A DNA stretch of 64,000 nucleotides, taken from Halorussus ruber. Its GTDB lineage: Archaea > Halobacteriota > Halobacteria > Halobacteriales > Haladaptataceae. Made by a program: the position numbers and the translations under genes. Within the stretch, counting starts at the first letter, position 1. Each line of letters opens with the position of its first letter. Under the pieces are notes generated by a model. It was given only the letters and a program-made list of their open reading frames with translations, was not told the DNA's origin and searched no databases. Where the stretch lies: the NCBI RefSeq assembly GCF_004765785.1, contig NZ_SBIT01000006.1:326211-390210 (forward strand). The letters are read 5' to 3'. Below, piece by piece: positions 23,923 through 32,448 of this stretch.

Positions 23923-25227
23923 TCACTCGGCGCGGACGACAACGGTGTCGGCCAGCAAGTCGCCGACGCGCTGGGCGCGGTCGGACCCCAGCATCGAGAG
24001 GAACCCCAGCGCGTAGAACGGAACGAAGTCGAGGGGTCGGAGCAGGTTCCGGACGACGACGGCGCGTCGCGTGGCTCTCGACCCGTCTTCGGCGACGACG
24101 ACCAGTCCGAGGAGCCACTTGCCGGGGGTGCGGCCGAACAGGACCTCCCAGACGACGAAGTAGAGGGCCGGGGAGGCGACGAGTCCTGCGAGGAGGCCCG
24201 AATCGAGGGCGGAATCGCCGAACGCGAGGGCGGCGACGGCACCGAGTGAGATACCGCCGACGAGGGCGGCGACGACGGCTCCGGCGAGGTCGAGAACCGC
24301 GGCGAGCGTTCGCCTGCCGAGTACGTCGGTCTCGGTACCGAGTCGGCCGTCGGGTCGGGCGAGACCGAACGCGGTCCGGAACCAGCCGAGTCCGGAGGTC
24401 TCGCCCAGCGACTCGGGGTCCGGATTCTCGGTCGCGTCGTCGGAGGGCCTGAGCCACCGGGAGACGTGCATGCGGCGGGTGTCGATGTCGCGGCCCCCGT
24501 CTTCCGCGAGACTGAGGAGGCCCGCAAGGTGAGCCTTCCCGGTGACGAGGCAGGCGTGGTCGTACTCCTCGCGGTCGCTGATTTCGCCGACTCTCCGGAG
24601 CATGTTGCGGTTGCGATGCTCGTTGATAGTACCCGCCGAACCGAGATAGAACAACAGCAGGACGAGAAGCAGACCGGTCGAGACGAGTCCGCTCGTCACG
24701 CTGAACCAGAGAACGCCCCACGTCGCGGGGATTGCGACGAGGAGCCAGAGCCGCCTGTCGAGGCGGGCCGCGCCGATAGTCACCGCGCTCGCCAGAATCA
24801 GGGCCCCCGCGGTGGCCAGAAACGGAACGCGAAAGAGCAACGCCAGCGCGGCGAGAGCGAGCCAGTTGGCCGCTATCCAGCGCGGTCCCGCCCTACTCGC
24901 GTAGAGGACGGGGTGGTCGTCTACCTCGTGAATCGGCAGGCCGCGCTCGTCGGCGATTCGGCGAACCGCGATGGCCTCGGCCTCGTCGTACTCGCGGTTC
25001 AACGCGACGTAGAGGGGCGTGAGGGCGACGAGTTGCAGGAGCGCCCCGAGGAGGAACACCGGCGCGCGAACGGCGGTGCGCCCGAAGGTTTCGAGCGTGA
25101 TTTCCTCCTCGGGTTGTTCGATGAACAGCGCGTCGGCGTCGGCGGCGAAGCCGTCTAGTTCCGCTCGGACCTTGCCCGGCCGGTCCACGTGGAAGACGCC
25201 GAACAGGTCGAGCGTCGGCGATGACAT
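23923..25227 (-). CDS. TraB-like/RDD fusion membrane protein
   Basis: This 434-residue membrane protein appears to join two modules. The first 240 residues resemble the TraB/PrgY group (DLFGVFHVDRPGKVRAEL, ALFIEQPEEEI, then INEHRNRNMLRRV and ACLVTGKAHLAGLL), though catalytic-looking positions differ from the standard GHVPG ending. The C-terminal 150 residues are an RDD domain: RRTLAAVLDLAGAVVAAL, then FGRTPGKWLLGLVVV and a final pair of helices. About eight membrane helices in all. It lies 78 bases before the bactofilin-like gene on the same strand. Function is unknown; TraB homologs act in pheromone shutdown or membrane proteolysis in other organisms. Confidence 0.7.
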   Translation of the reverse strand: MSSPTLDLFGVFHVDRPGKVRAELDGFAADADALFIEQPEEEITLETFGRTAVRAPVFLLGALLQLVALTPLYVALNREYDEAEAIAVRRIADERGLPIHEVDDHPVLYASRAGPRWIAANWLALAALALLFRVPFLATAGALILASAVTIGAARLDRRLWLLVAIPATWGVLWFSVTSGLVSTGLLLVLLLFYLGSAGTINEHRNRNMLRRVGEISDREEYDHACLVTGKAHLAGLLSLAEDGGRDIDTRRMHVSRWLRPSDDATENPDPESLGETSGLGWFRTAFGLARPDGRLGTETDVLGRRTLAAVLDLAGAVVAALVGGISLGAVAALAFGDSALDSGLLAGLVASPALYFVVWEVLFGRTPGKWLLGLVVVAEDGSRATRRAVVVRNLLRPLDFVPFYALGFLSMLGSDRAQRVGDLLADTVVVRAE

Positions 25228-25313
25228 GGACCGAACTGGTCAGCGGGGCGGTATAAATCCCCGCCCGACCGGTCGGGACCCTAGTGTCGCCCTCGTTCGA
25301 CCGGTCCGCCGTC

Positions 25314-26132
25314 TCACACCCCGAACCGACTCCGGAGGAAGGAGGCCCCGGCCTTGAATCGGGAGGGGCGCTCGACTCGGACCATCTCGGTCGCGGTGAG
25401 CCTGAAGTCGAAGATGTCGAGGTTCTCTCGGAGGTGGTCCTCGCTGGTGGATTTGGGAATCGCAATCACGCCGTCCTGCTGGACGGCCCACCGGAGCGCG
25501 ACCTGCGCGGGCGATTTCCCGTACTTGACGCCGAGTTCCCGAAGCGTGTCGTCGCGGAGGATTCCCCCGTGGGCTAGCGGACTGTAGGCGGTCAGAAGCA
25601 CGTCGTGGGCCTGACAGTACGCCCGGAGGTCTCGCTGCGGTTGGTAGGGGTGAAACTGGACCTGGTTCGTGAAAATCGGCGCGTCGGCGTTGGCTCGGGC
25701 GGTCTTGAGCTGGTCCACGCCGAAGTTGCTGACGCCGACGTGGCGGGTGAACCCCTCGTCGCGGCAGTCGTCGAGTCCGGCCATGACCTCGGCGGTGGAG
25801 GCGATGGGATTGGGCCAGTGGATGAGCAGCAGGTCCACGTACTCGACGCCGAGCTGGGCCAGACTCGACGCGGTCGAACCCCGGATGGCCGTTCTATCGA
25901 CGTGGCCGGGCCAGACTTTCGTGGTCAGAAACACCTCCTCGCGGGGGACCGACGACTCCTCGATGGCCCGCCCGACTTGCCGCTCGTTGTCGTAGGACTG
26001 CGCGGTGTCGATGTGACGGTAGCCCGCTTCGAGCGCGGCGTGGACCGTCTGCCGACAGATTTCCCCCTGCATCCGCCACGTTCCGAGGCCGATTTTCGGC
26101 ACCTGCTCCCCCCGAACCGTCTCGTATTCCAT
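25314..26132 (-). CDS. Aldo/keto reductase
   Basis: This 272-residue NAD(P)H-dependent TIM-barrel enzyme has all family signatures: AGYRHIDTAQSYDNERQVG with catalytic Asp and Tyr, FLTTKVWPG with catalytic Lys, LLIHWPNP with catalytic His, and the cofactor motif IAIPKSTSEDHLRENLDIF near the end. It resembles 2,5-diketo-gluconate reductase-type AKRs. The start at 26132 (MEYETVRGEQVPKIGLGTW) is chosen because the family begins there and the upstream in-frame part is Pro/Cys/Ser-rich. Substrate not determined. Confidence 0.9.
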   Translation of the reverse strand: MEYETVRGEQVPKIGLGTWRMQGEICRQTVHAALEAGYRHIDTAQSYDNERQVGRAIEESSVPREEVFLTTKVWPGHVDRTAIRGSTASSLAQLGVEYVDLLLIHWPNPIASTAEVMAGLDDCRDEGFTRHVGVSNFGVDQLKTARANADAPIFTNQVQFHPYQPQRDLRAYCQAHDVLLTAYSPLAHGGILRDDTLRELGVKYGKSPAQVALRWAVQQDGVIAIPKSTSEDHLRENLDIFDFRLTATEMVRVERPSRFKAGASFLRSRFGV

Positions 26133-26193
26133 GCCAATAGGATAGGGTGCGAGCGGGCAAAGAGGTGTGGGCGGGAGTGGGAGCGGGCAGACG

Positions 26194-26559
26194 CTACTCG
26201 ACCAGTTTGGCGTGACGCCAGAGCGACCAGAGGCTAGCGAGCAGAAACAGCGTGAACCCCGCCCCGAGGAGCGGCCTCCCGACCAGAAATAGGTATCCCG
26301 CGCCAAGAGCGAAGACCGCGGCGACCAGCATCGAACTTCCTCGATTCGCTCGAAACTGGTGCAACTGGCGTCGGAACCGAGGCGACGCGTATTCGAGGAC
26401 GAAAACGACGCCAGTCGCCGCCCAGAGAAGGGTCGGCCACGGTCCGGACTCGCTCCACCGGCCAGTCGCGGCGTATTCCCACAGCGAGAGCGCGGTCAGG
26501 AACAGCGCCAGCAGGCCGATAACCAGTCGGGCCTCGCGGAGTTGCTCGCTCGTCGGCAC
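26194..26559 (-). CDS. Hypothetical four-helix membrane protein (121 aa)
   Basis: This 121-residue protein shows four hydrophobic segments (near residues 12-30, 40-58, 74-92 and 95-112), with basic residues between them, for example SPRFRRQLHQFRANRG. No family recognised. It is upstream of the aldo/keto reductase on the same strand with a 61-base gap and divergent from the small membrane protein at 26642. Confidence 0.65.
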   Translation of the reverse strand: MPTSEQLREARLVIGLLALFLTALSLWEYAATGRWSESGPWPTLLWAATGVVFVLEYASPRFRRQLHQFRANRGSSMLVAAVFALGAGYLFLVGRPLLGAGFTLFLLASLWSLWRHAKLVE

Positions 26560-26641
26560 AGGTTCTGACTACGGGCGGGAGTCGGTTCACCGTTGGGGAC
26601 GTGACACTTTTGAGCCTTCGTGTCGTTCTCACGACACTTCC

Positions 26642-26887
26642 GTGGCTCCCTTCGAGTGGCTGACACCCGACAAGACGATGCAGTCGATAGGGCTATTCGC
26701 CGGTCTCGGCATGCTCGCGGTGGGGCTGATCAGCCTCTACTTCGGACTGACCAGTCCCTCGGAGTGGGTCCTGTTCGGCGTCGATTCGCTGCTGGTCATC
26801 GGCGGTCTCCAAATCGTCTTCGGCATCTTCTTTCTCGTCGAGACGTTCGCCTTCCGACCGCGGGTCCCGCCGCGAAACTCGGAGTGA
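26642..26887 (+). CDS. Hypothetical small membrane protein (81 aa)
   Basis: Starting at the GTG at 26642 this reads MAPFEWLTPDKTMQSIGLF and contains two membrane helices (GLGMLAVGLISLYFG and LLVIGGLQIVFGIFFLVET), ending in a basic tail. A later ATG at 26678 would give 69 residues. A T-rich element (CACTTTTGAG, 26606-26615) about 31 bases upstream favours the GTG. No family recognised. Confidence 0.55.
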   Translation: MAPFEWLTPDKTMQSIGLFAGLGMLAVGLISLYFGLTSPSEWVLFGVDSLLVIGGLQIVFGIFFLVETFAFRPRVPPRNSE

Positions 26888-26961
26888 GGTGGTCGGCATT
26901 CGAGCAATGTAATCATTTCCTAAATATAGGAAAACAATTGATTACAAACTGTATAGATTGC

Positions 26962-28743
26962 TTAATCGCCGCTCTCGTCCGCGAGGAGGACCGCGACCTC
27001 CTCGCCGTGTTCGAGGTCCGCGTCCTCCAGCAGGCGGAGCATCGTCACGTCCTCGCCGCCGTCCACGACCCGAGCGCGGAGCGGGGTGCCGGTGGCTTTC
27101 GCGCCCGTGACCGCCGACTCCAGCGAGTCGAGTCGGTCGAGGACTTCGAGGCGGAAGGTCTCGGCCTCCCCGACGGCCGGGTACTCCTCGGGGTCCGGGG
27201 TCGAGGCGGCCGAGTCGGACGCCGCGGCGTCCGACTCGGCGGCAGCGGTTGGAGCATCCGACTCGGCGACAGCGGCGGGAGCGTCGGACACCGACGCCTC
27301 TGTCGCCGCGCCTCCCGCGGGCGATTTCGCCGAATCGTCGTCGCCCGACGACGACTCGGCTTCGCCGCTCGACTCCGCTTCTCGCGGGCCGAACCGACTG
27401 TCGAATCGGGCTACGTCGAGCCCCTCGGCTTCGAGGTCGGGTTCCGCGGCGCGGGCCACGCAAGGCAGGCCGTCGCCGTCCGACGCGATGCCGCCGAACC
27501 GACCGCCGTTCGACCGCCAGTCCTGTGCGCGGATAGACTGGACCGCCGTCTCGCTCAGCCACGGCGGCGGTGCCCACCGGCCCTCCTCGTACAAGGTCTG
27601 CTCTCGGTCGTCGTCGCTGGCCCAGACGAATCGCTCGTCGTACCGACCCCGGAAGTTTCGGAGCGCGCGCCGGGGGCCGTGGCCCGCGACGACGTGAATC
27701 GGGTCGAGGGCCTCGACCACGTCGTCGATGACCGAAATCGAGGTGTGGTTGACCACCTCGTAGTCGTAGACGGTACAGCCCGCGGTCTTGACCGGGTTGG
27801 TCGCGCCGCCGGTCAACTGGACGAGCGTGGCCCCCGAGTCGTCCTCGATCGCCCGGAACAGCCGACAGGCGCTCCCCTCGGTGGGGACCTCCGGCCCGGC
27901 GAAGGTAACGGTCCCGCGTTCGAGCAGTTCGCCGGGCGACTCGAACACCGGGGTCGCCTCGACGTTCGGCACGTCGTAGCCGAAGTCGGCGTAGAGTTTG
28001 GCGGCCTGCCCGGCCAGCGTGACGGGAATGGACTCGCCCAGCCGCTCGCCGAGGTGGCCCAGCAGGTAGGCGTAGTGGACCGCGGTCAGCGCGCTCGCAG
28101 TCGCCAGCACCGACGACCCGGCCTGCACGCGCTCGACGATGGTGAAAAGCGAGTCCGAGAGTGTCTCCTCGAACTCGTCGGTGGTCGAGACGTTGACGAA
28201 CAGCGCGTCGATATCGACCGGGAGGTCGGTCGAGAAGCCCGGATAGCCCGCGACCCGCCGAGTGGTGAAGTCGCCGGTAAAGAGCAAGTGGTTGGTCCGC
28301 GACCCGTTCTCGAATCGGACGACGAACCCGGCCGCGCCGGGCGCGTGGCCCGCCGGAACCGGTGCCACGTCCACGTCGGGGACGACGGTCTCCCACCCGT
28401 CGATGGGTTCGACCGCCTCGGCCGCCGACTCCGCCGCGCCGATTTCGTAGTTCTTCTCGCCTTCGGTCAGTACGTCTTCGAGGACGGCGGCCGTGGGTTC
28501 GGCCGCGTAGACCGGCGCACCGTCCCGAATCGATTCCGCCAGCGAGGCGTAGTGGTCGAGGTGTGCGTGGGTCAACAGAATCGCCGCGAGATACTCGTCG
28601 TCGCCCAGAAGCGAGTCCAAATCGACGCCGACGCCGGAGTCCACGAGGAGGCAGGGAGTTCGTTCGAGAGATGCGTCTCGGAAGCGAAGGAGGTACGAGC
28701 CACCACCGGTCGATGGGTTCGCGTGCTGATAACTCAGGTTCAT
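26962..28743 (-). CDS. MBL-fold metallo-hydrolase with C-terminal low-complexity region
   Basis: This 593-residue protein has a metallo-beta-lactamase fold: THAHLDH at residues 58-64 is the metal-binding HxHxDH motif, His133 lies in AGHAPGA, and LLFTGDFTTRR supplies the bridging Asp158. The central part (LAGQAAKLYADFGYDVPNV and similar) resembles the beta-CASP-type insertion of RNA-processing nucleases, but motif identity is not certain. Residues about 455-530 are Ala/Ser/Asp/Glu-rich and probably disordered, followed by a final 60-residue domain. The likely activity is RNA or phosphoester hydrolysis; a specific substrate is not assigned. Confidence 0.78.
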   Translation of the reverse strand: MNLSYQHANPSTGGGSYLLRFRDASLERTPCLLVDSGVGVDLDSLLGDDEYLAAILLTHAHLDHYASLAESIRDGAPVYAAEPTAAVLEDVLTEGEKNYEIGAAESAAEAVEPIDGWETVVPDVDVAPVPAGHAPGAAGFVVRFENGSRTNHLLFTGDFTTRRVAGYPGFSTDLPVDIDALFVNVSTTDEFEETLSDSLFTIVERVQAGSSVLATASALTAVHYAYLLGHLGERLGESIPVTLAGQAAKLYADFGYDVPNVEATPVFESPGELLERGTVTFAGPEVPTEGSACRLFRAIEDDSGATLVQLTGGATNPVKTAGCTVYDYEVVNHTSISVIDDVVEALDPIHVVAGHGPRRALRNFRGRYDERFVWASDDDREQTLYEEGRWAPPPWLSETAVQSIRAQDWRSNGGRFGGIASDGDGLPCVARAAEPDLEAEGLDVARFDSRFGPREAESSGEAESSSGDDDSAKSPAGGAATEASVSDAPAAVAESDAPTAAAESDAAASDSAASTPDPEEYPAVGEAETFRLEVLDRLDSLESAVTGAKATGTPLRARVVDGGEDVTMLRLLEDADLEHGEEVAVLLADESGD

Positions 28744-28924
28744 CGGTATGGGACTCGACCGTCACCTCTCTCTGTTCCGACACACGTCATATCGTTCCAC
28801 AACGAACCGGGGTAACGTAAACTTTACTTAAACACCTTGAAGTACAAGGCCACTTTATATAAATCGGGTCGAAATTGCCGGAGGGCGTCGGAATCTCCCG
28901 CCCGAAATTGTCACTCCAAAACCA

Positions 28925-29743
28925 TTAGTCTTCGTACGAAGTGACCCGACCCCACGAACTTTTCTTCCCCCAGAGACCGGAGCGCATGCACTCCAGTTCC
29001 ACGATTTGAGAGTTGTCCACGAACAGGTTGACCTCCGGCCCGAAGTTCTTGATGTACCACTCGAACACCTGCGGGTCCGCGGCTTCGAACACGCAGTTCT
29101 CGGTGCCGACTTCGTTGGCGATTTCGAAGGCCACGTCGGTCCGCCACTCGCGGACTCGCTCGGTGATGCCCTCGGACTCGACCATGATTTTGTACGCGCC
29201 AGCGTCGAGGTGGCGTTCGGCCTCCCGAATCGCGCTCGCCGGGTCGATTGCGGCCTCGCTCTCCAGTTCCTCGACCGAGGAGGCCCCGCCAGCGCCGAAC
29301 TGGACGTTGATTTCCGGCTTGGCCTTCAGGCCCTTCTGTTGGACCATCTCGGTCAGCGCCACCAAGTCGTCGGCGTCGATGGCGATGAACCCCGAGGAGA
29401 TTTCAACGATATCGAACCCCAGTTCGGCGGCCTCCTCGACGTACTCCTCGACGTGGTCGTGGTCCCTGACGAGGACGCTCTCGACGAACCCGCCGGTCGA
29501 GACCTGCACGTCGTACTCGTGACAGGTCTCGATGAGTTCGGTCACGGCCTCCTCGGGCATCAGGGCGAACGACCCGCCCGAGAACTTGTAGATGTCCACG
29601 TACTCGCCCATCGTGTCGAGGATGTCGCGGAGTTCTCGCGGCCCCATCGGGTCGTAGTACGGTCCCCGAATCTCGGTGATGCCCTTCTCCCGCGGTTTCG
29701 ATTCGCGCTCGTTGACGTGCAGGAAGTCGAATGCTCTGTCCAT
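28925..29743 (-). CDS. Phosphosulfolactate synthase-like protein (ComA family)
   Basis: This 272-residue TIM-barrel protein matches the ComA family (PF02679), which adds sulfite to phosphoenolpyruvate in coenzyme M synthesis in methanogens. Recognised parts are GITEIRGPYYDPMGPRELR, YVDIYKFSGGSFALMPEE, GFDIVEISSGFIAIDADD and KAKPEINVQFGAGG. Haloarchaea do not make coenzyme M in the known way, so the product may serve another sulfonate pathway. The start at 29743 (MDRAFDFLHVNERESKPREK) is chosen at the family start. It is divergent from the small gene at 29843. Confidence 0.85.
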   Translation of the reverse strand: MDRAFDFLHVNERESKPREKGITEIRGPYYDPMGPRELRDILDTMGEYVDIYKFSGGSFALMPEEAVTELIETCHEYDVQVSTGGFVESVLVRDHDHVEEYVEEAAELGFDIVEISSGFIAIDADDLVALTEMVQQKGLKAKPEINVQFGAGGASSVEELESEAAIDPASAIREAERHLDAGAYKIMVESEGITERVREWRTDVAFEIANEVGTENCVFEAADPQVFEWYIKNFGPEVNLFVDNSQIVELECMRSGLWGKKSSWGRVTSYED

Positions 29744-29842
29744 CGGAAACCCCGGCCCGAGTACGACGAACTGCCACTTTACTGTTGGCCGCCGGACACC
29801 GCCTGCCCCAGAACCCAATTGTCTCGAACCCGTACCTCGGCT

Positions 29843-29986
29843 ATGACCTACCAAACTACGGCCGGGTGGTCGCTGGTCTCGTCGGGCGTCGTCACGCTCC
29901 TGCTCGCTTTCCTCCCCGGAGACTCGCTGTGGTGGGGCGTCCTGCTCCTCGCGGCGGGCATCGGGTTGCTGTACGTCAGGCAGTAA
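29843..29986 (+). CDS. Small two-span membrane protein (47 aa)
   Basis: This 47-residue frame (MTYQTTAGWSLVSSGVVTLL and so on, ending GIGLLYVRQ) holds two hydrophobic helices separated by PGDSLWWG. Codon use is GC3-biased. No strong TATA-like box precedes it. It converges on the CGCGG-type gene with a 9-base gap. Such mini membrane proteins are common in haloarchaea and of unknown function. Confidence 0.55.
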   Translation: MTYQTTAGWSLVSSGVVTLLLAFLPGDSLWWGVLLLAAGIGLLYVRQ

Positions 29987-29995
29987 GCGAGTCGC

Positions 29996-30328
29996 CTACT
30001 TCTCCCCGACATAGACCCGGGTGACGTGGCCGCCGCACCCGCACTGCTCGACGTACTCCCACGAGAGGTCGTCGCCGAATGCGCCTTCGAGCGCGTCGTA
30101 GAGGTACTCCTCGGGGTGGCCGTGTTCGCCGTGGGTGACGAGGTTGACGTGGTTGCCGCCCGCGGTGTGTTCGACCGCGACTTTGGCCTGTTCGACCACG
30201 AGGCCCCGACTCCCGGCGTGATGGGGCTTTTCGAGGTTGGCCGACCACGAGTTGTCGTGGACGCGGTCGGTGATTGGCTCCACGTCACCGTCGAGGTCTG
30301 GGTCGGACTCCCGGCTACTGGTTCTCAT
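29996..30328 (-). CDS. CGCGG-type putative radical-SAM-modified RiPP precursor
   Basis: This 110-residue protein ends with SWEYVEQCGCGGHVTRVYVG, whose CGCGG box defines a haloarchaeal family annotated as a putative peptide modified by a radical SAM enzyme. The preceding VVEQAKVAVEHTAGGNHVNL and HGEHGHPEEYLYDALEGAF also fit that family. The start is uncertain: I use the ATG at 30328, although a TATA-like ATTTAAAT lies only a few bases upstream of it, so a start further inside (for example the GTG at 30283) is possible. No radical SAM gene is found in this window. Product and role unknown. Confidence 0.7.
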   Translation of the reverse strand: MRTSSRESDPDLDGDVEPITDRVHDNSWSANLEKPHHAGSRGLVVEQAKVAVEHTAGGNHVNLVTHGEHGHPEEYLYDALEGAFGDDLSWEYVEQCGCGGHVTRVYVGEK

Positions 30329-30467
30329 ATTTAAATCGATAGTGCGCGCGTGCGAACCGATTTCCCCGAACGTGTTCGGTCCGGCGCGGTGCCGAGAGTT
30401 TCGCTCGCTAACAGCTTCTAACCTCCCGTGTAGCAAGGTTTATGAATTACTTGTGTGAGGAACCGAT

Positions 30468-31508
30468 ATGAAACGGTCAGCCACCCGCAGGAACTTTCTC
30501 CGCGCGGGCGTCGGCGGAGTCCTCGGCGGGGCTTCGCTCGTCGGCGGCGTCAGCCGCGCCGTCGCGGCCGACACGGTGACGCTCTCGGGCACCGTGGTCG
30601 CCAAGAGCGGCGCGAAGGTCCAGAACGACGAAATCAACACGCACTGGGAGGACGTTTACCGGAACGTCCGCACCGACGGCGACGGCTACTTCGAGATGGA
30701 GGTTCCGAAGAACCGCAACTACACGCTCAGCTACTACAAGGCCGACTCGCGGAGCGACCTCGAAGCCGCGAAGAACGGCGCACCTCACATCTACGAGTTC
30801 GAGGGCACTTTCGTCGGCGAGGAGGACAAGGACATCGGCGAACTCGTCCTGCCGGAAGCCGACATCGTGGACCTCCGCGTCCTGAAACCCGACGGCGAAC
30901 CCCTGATGGGGGCGAAGCCGGACTACCGATACAGCGGCTGGGGCGCGAATCCGGGCCGACTCTCGCTCAATACTGACGGGTACACCGTCATCGACGGCGC
31001 GTCGTTCACGGGCCTCGAACTCGCTGATTTCGGAACTGCCGAGGTCGAGCCGCCCGCGGGCGACGAGTACGAGGACCGGACCTACAAGCACCAGTTCTCC
31101 GTCGACGGACCGACCGAAGTGGTCGCCACGGTGGACTCCGATGGCGTGGAGTGGTCCGTCGGCGAGGCCGACGAGACGACGCCAAAGGGGACGACCACGA
31201 CGACCGACGAAACCGCGAGTGACGCGACGAGCGAGACGACGAATCGCGGGACTACGCCGGAGTCCACGGCCGACTCCCCGACCACTCGAGAGGACCCGGC
31301 GACCGCCACGACTCAGCGGGGCGCACAGCGTGGCAACCGGACAAACGCCACGAGAACAACCACCGCGGTCGAGTCCGAGCGCGGGTTCTTCTCGAACGGC
31401 CCCGGAAAGAGCGATTTGGAGATGCTGAACGACCCGTTCGTGCTGACGGTCGGCGGGTTCGTCCTCTCGGCGGCGGGCATCGTCCACCAGCTCGTGAGGG
31501 GGTACTGA
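30468..31508 (+). CDS. Tat-exported protein with Thr-rich linker and C-terminal anchor
   Basis: This 346-residue protein begins with a Tat signal (TRRNFLRAGVGG, then an Ala-rich end at SRAVAADTVTL). Residues about 35-225 contain beta-rich domains that resemble carboxypeptidase-regulatory-like or fibronectin-type folds (VRTDGDGYFEMEVPKNRNYT is such a beta-strand pair). Residues about 235-300 are Thr-rich (TTTTTDETAS and similar), probably O-glycosylated, and the last 20 residues form a membrane helix followed by GY. It should be an anchored cell-surface protein. It is followed two bases later by the PH-domain gene. Confidence 0.75.
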   Translation: MKRSATRRNFLRAGVGGVLGGASLVGGVSRAVAADTVTLSGTVVAKSGAKVQNDEINTHWEDVYRNVRTDGDGYFEMEVPKNRNYTLSYYKADSRSDLEAAKNGAPHIYEFEGTFVGEEDKDIGELVLPEADIVDLRVLKPDGEPLMGAKPDYRYSGWGANPGRLSLNTDGYTVIDGASFTGLELADFGTAEVEPPAGDEYEDRTYKHQFSVDGPTEVVATVDSDGVEWSVGEADETTPKGTTTTTDETASDATSETTNRGTTPESTADSPTTREDPATATTQRGAQRGNRTNATRTTTAVESERGFFSNGPGKSDLEMLNDPFVLTVGGFVLSAAGIVHQLVRGY

Positions 31509-31510
31509 CC

Positions 31511-32152
31511 ATGGCACGCGGCGCACCTGCGCTCTGGAGTACGCTCCTCGGCCTCCCCTTCGTCGTGGTCGGCGGGTGGCTCTACGTCGGTCAGACGACC
31601 TACCCCTCGGTCATCGGCCTCCCGTTCGCGTTCTTCGGCGCGTTCGTCGTCGGAATCGGGGCCTACGTCCACGTGGTTTCGCCGACCGAACCCCGACTGA
31701 GCGACGGCGAGGAGTTGGTCGAGAAGCGCCACCCGACCCAGCGCGTGGCCCGGGTCAAGATTGTCGTCGGCCTGCCCCTGCTGGTGGCGACCATCTACCT
31801 GCTGTTCTTCACCACGGTCCCCTACGTCTACCCGACCGCGACCTTCGTGGTCGGCCTCTACGCCTTCTCGTCGGGGCTGTACACCTACTGGACCAACTCG
31901 CTGACGACCTACTACGTGACGACTCGGCGCATCATCAAGGAGTACCGATTCCTCTCGCTGGTCCGCCGGGAGATTCCCCGCGAGAAGATTCGCGGCGTCC
32001 AAGAGCGCAAGTCCGCAATCGAGGCGCTGGTCGGTCTGGGCAACGTGCTGGTCGCCAGCGGCGGCGGGCGCTCGCTGGAGATTCGGATGCGAAACATGGA
32101 ACGGTCCGAGTCGTTCGCCGACAGCATCCGGAATCTGGTGTCGGAGTCTTAA
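31511..32152 (+). CDS. PH domain-containing membrane protein (YdbS-like)
   Basis: This 213-residue membrane protein has four hydrophobic helices (two before residue 58, two near 88-125), followed by a bacterial PH-type domain (PF03703) with the recognisable TYYVTTRRIIKEYRFL and REIPREKIRGVQERKSAIE. PH domains of this kind form lipid- or protein-binding folds at the cytoplasmic face. It is two bases after the Tat-exported protein stop, so both are one operon; the PH protein may be the membrane partner of the surface protein. Role unknown. Confidence 0.83.
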   Translation: MARGAPALWSTLLGLPFVVVGGWLYVGQTTYPSVIGLPFAFFGAFVVGIGAYVHVVSPTEPRLSDGEELVEKRHPTQRVARVKIVVGLPLLVATIYLLFFTTVPYVYPTATFVVGLYAFSSGLYTYWTNSLTTYYVTTRRIIKEYRFLSLVRREIPREKIRGVQERKSAIEALVGLGNVLVASGGGRSLEIRMRNMERSESFADSIRNLVSES

Positions 32153-32184
32153 ATGAGAAATTCAACTGAGTATAGGATTCCCGA

Positions 32185-32436
32185 TTAATCCTCCAAATAC
32201 CACCTTAGATTCGGTCTCTTACCGAACTTTAGTTTTGATAGAGTTCTTCCGAGGTTCTCACGAGATTCAACCAGTGTTTCCTTATCCTCTGCTTTTTCTT
32301 TGATTTCATCTACTCCCAGGGATTCTTCGTGGCGATAAATGTGTAGACGACCATTTTCGTGTCCGCTGTCAACGATTAAGACATCTCCTTTTCCATCTGG
32401 GTCGGGGAGCCGATAAACGGAACCTTTGAAATTCAT
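32185..32436 (-). CDS. Hypothetical AT-rich gene, 83-aa protein
   Basis: This 83-residue protein (MNFKGSVYRLPDPDGKGDVL, ending RPNLRWYLED) has no recognised family. Its codons are clearly poorer in G and C than the flanking genes, suggesting later acquisition. It begins 12 bases after the stop of the next gene upstream, so both form one minus-strand operon. Confidence 0.6.
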   Translation of the reverse strand: MNFKGSVYRLPDPDGKGDVLIVDSGHENGRLHIYRHEESLGVDEIKEKAEDKETLVESRENLGRTLSKLKFGKRPNLRWYLED

Positions 32437-32448
32437 GTTATCTAATTA

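Noticed and set aside
26962..27300. Ala/Ser/Asp repeats in the MBL-fold protein mistaken for a DNA repeat array
   Set aside because: The repetition follows from a low-complexity protein linker in frame; unit lengths vary and no spacers occur, so not a CRISPR.
31180..31320. Thr-codon-rich DNA repeats
   Set aside because: They encode a Thr-rich glycosylatable linker in the Tat-exported protein and are not independent repeats.
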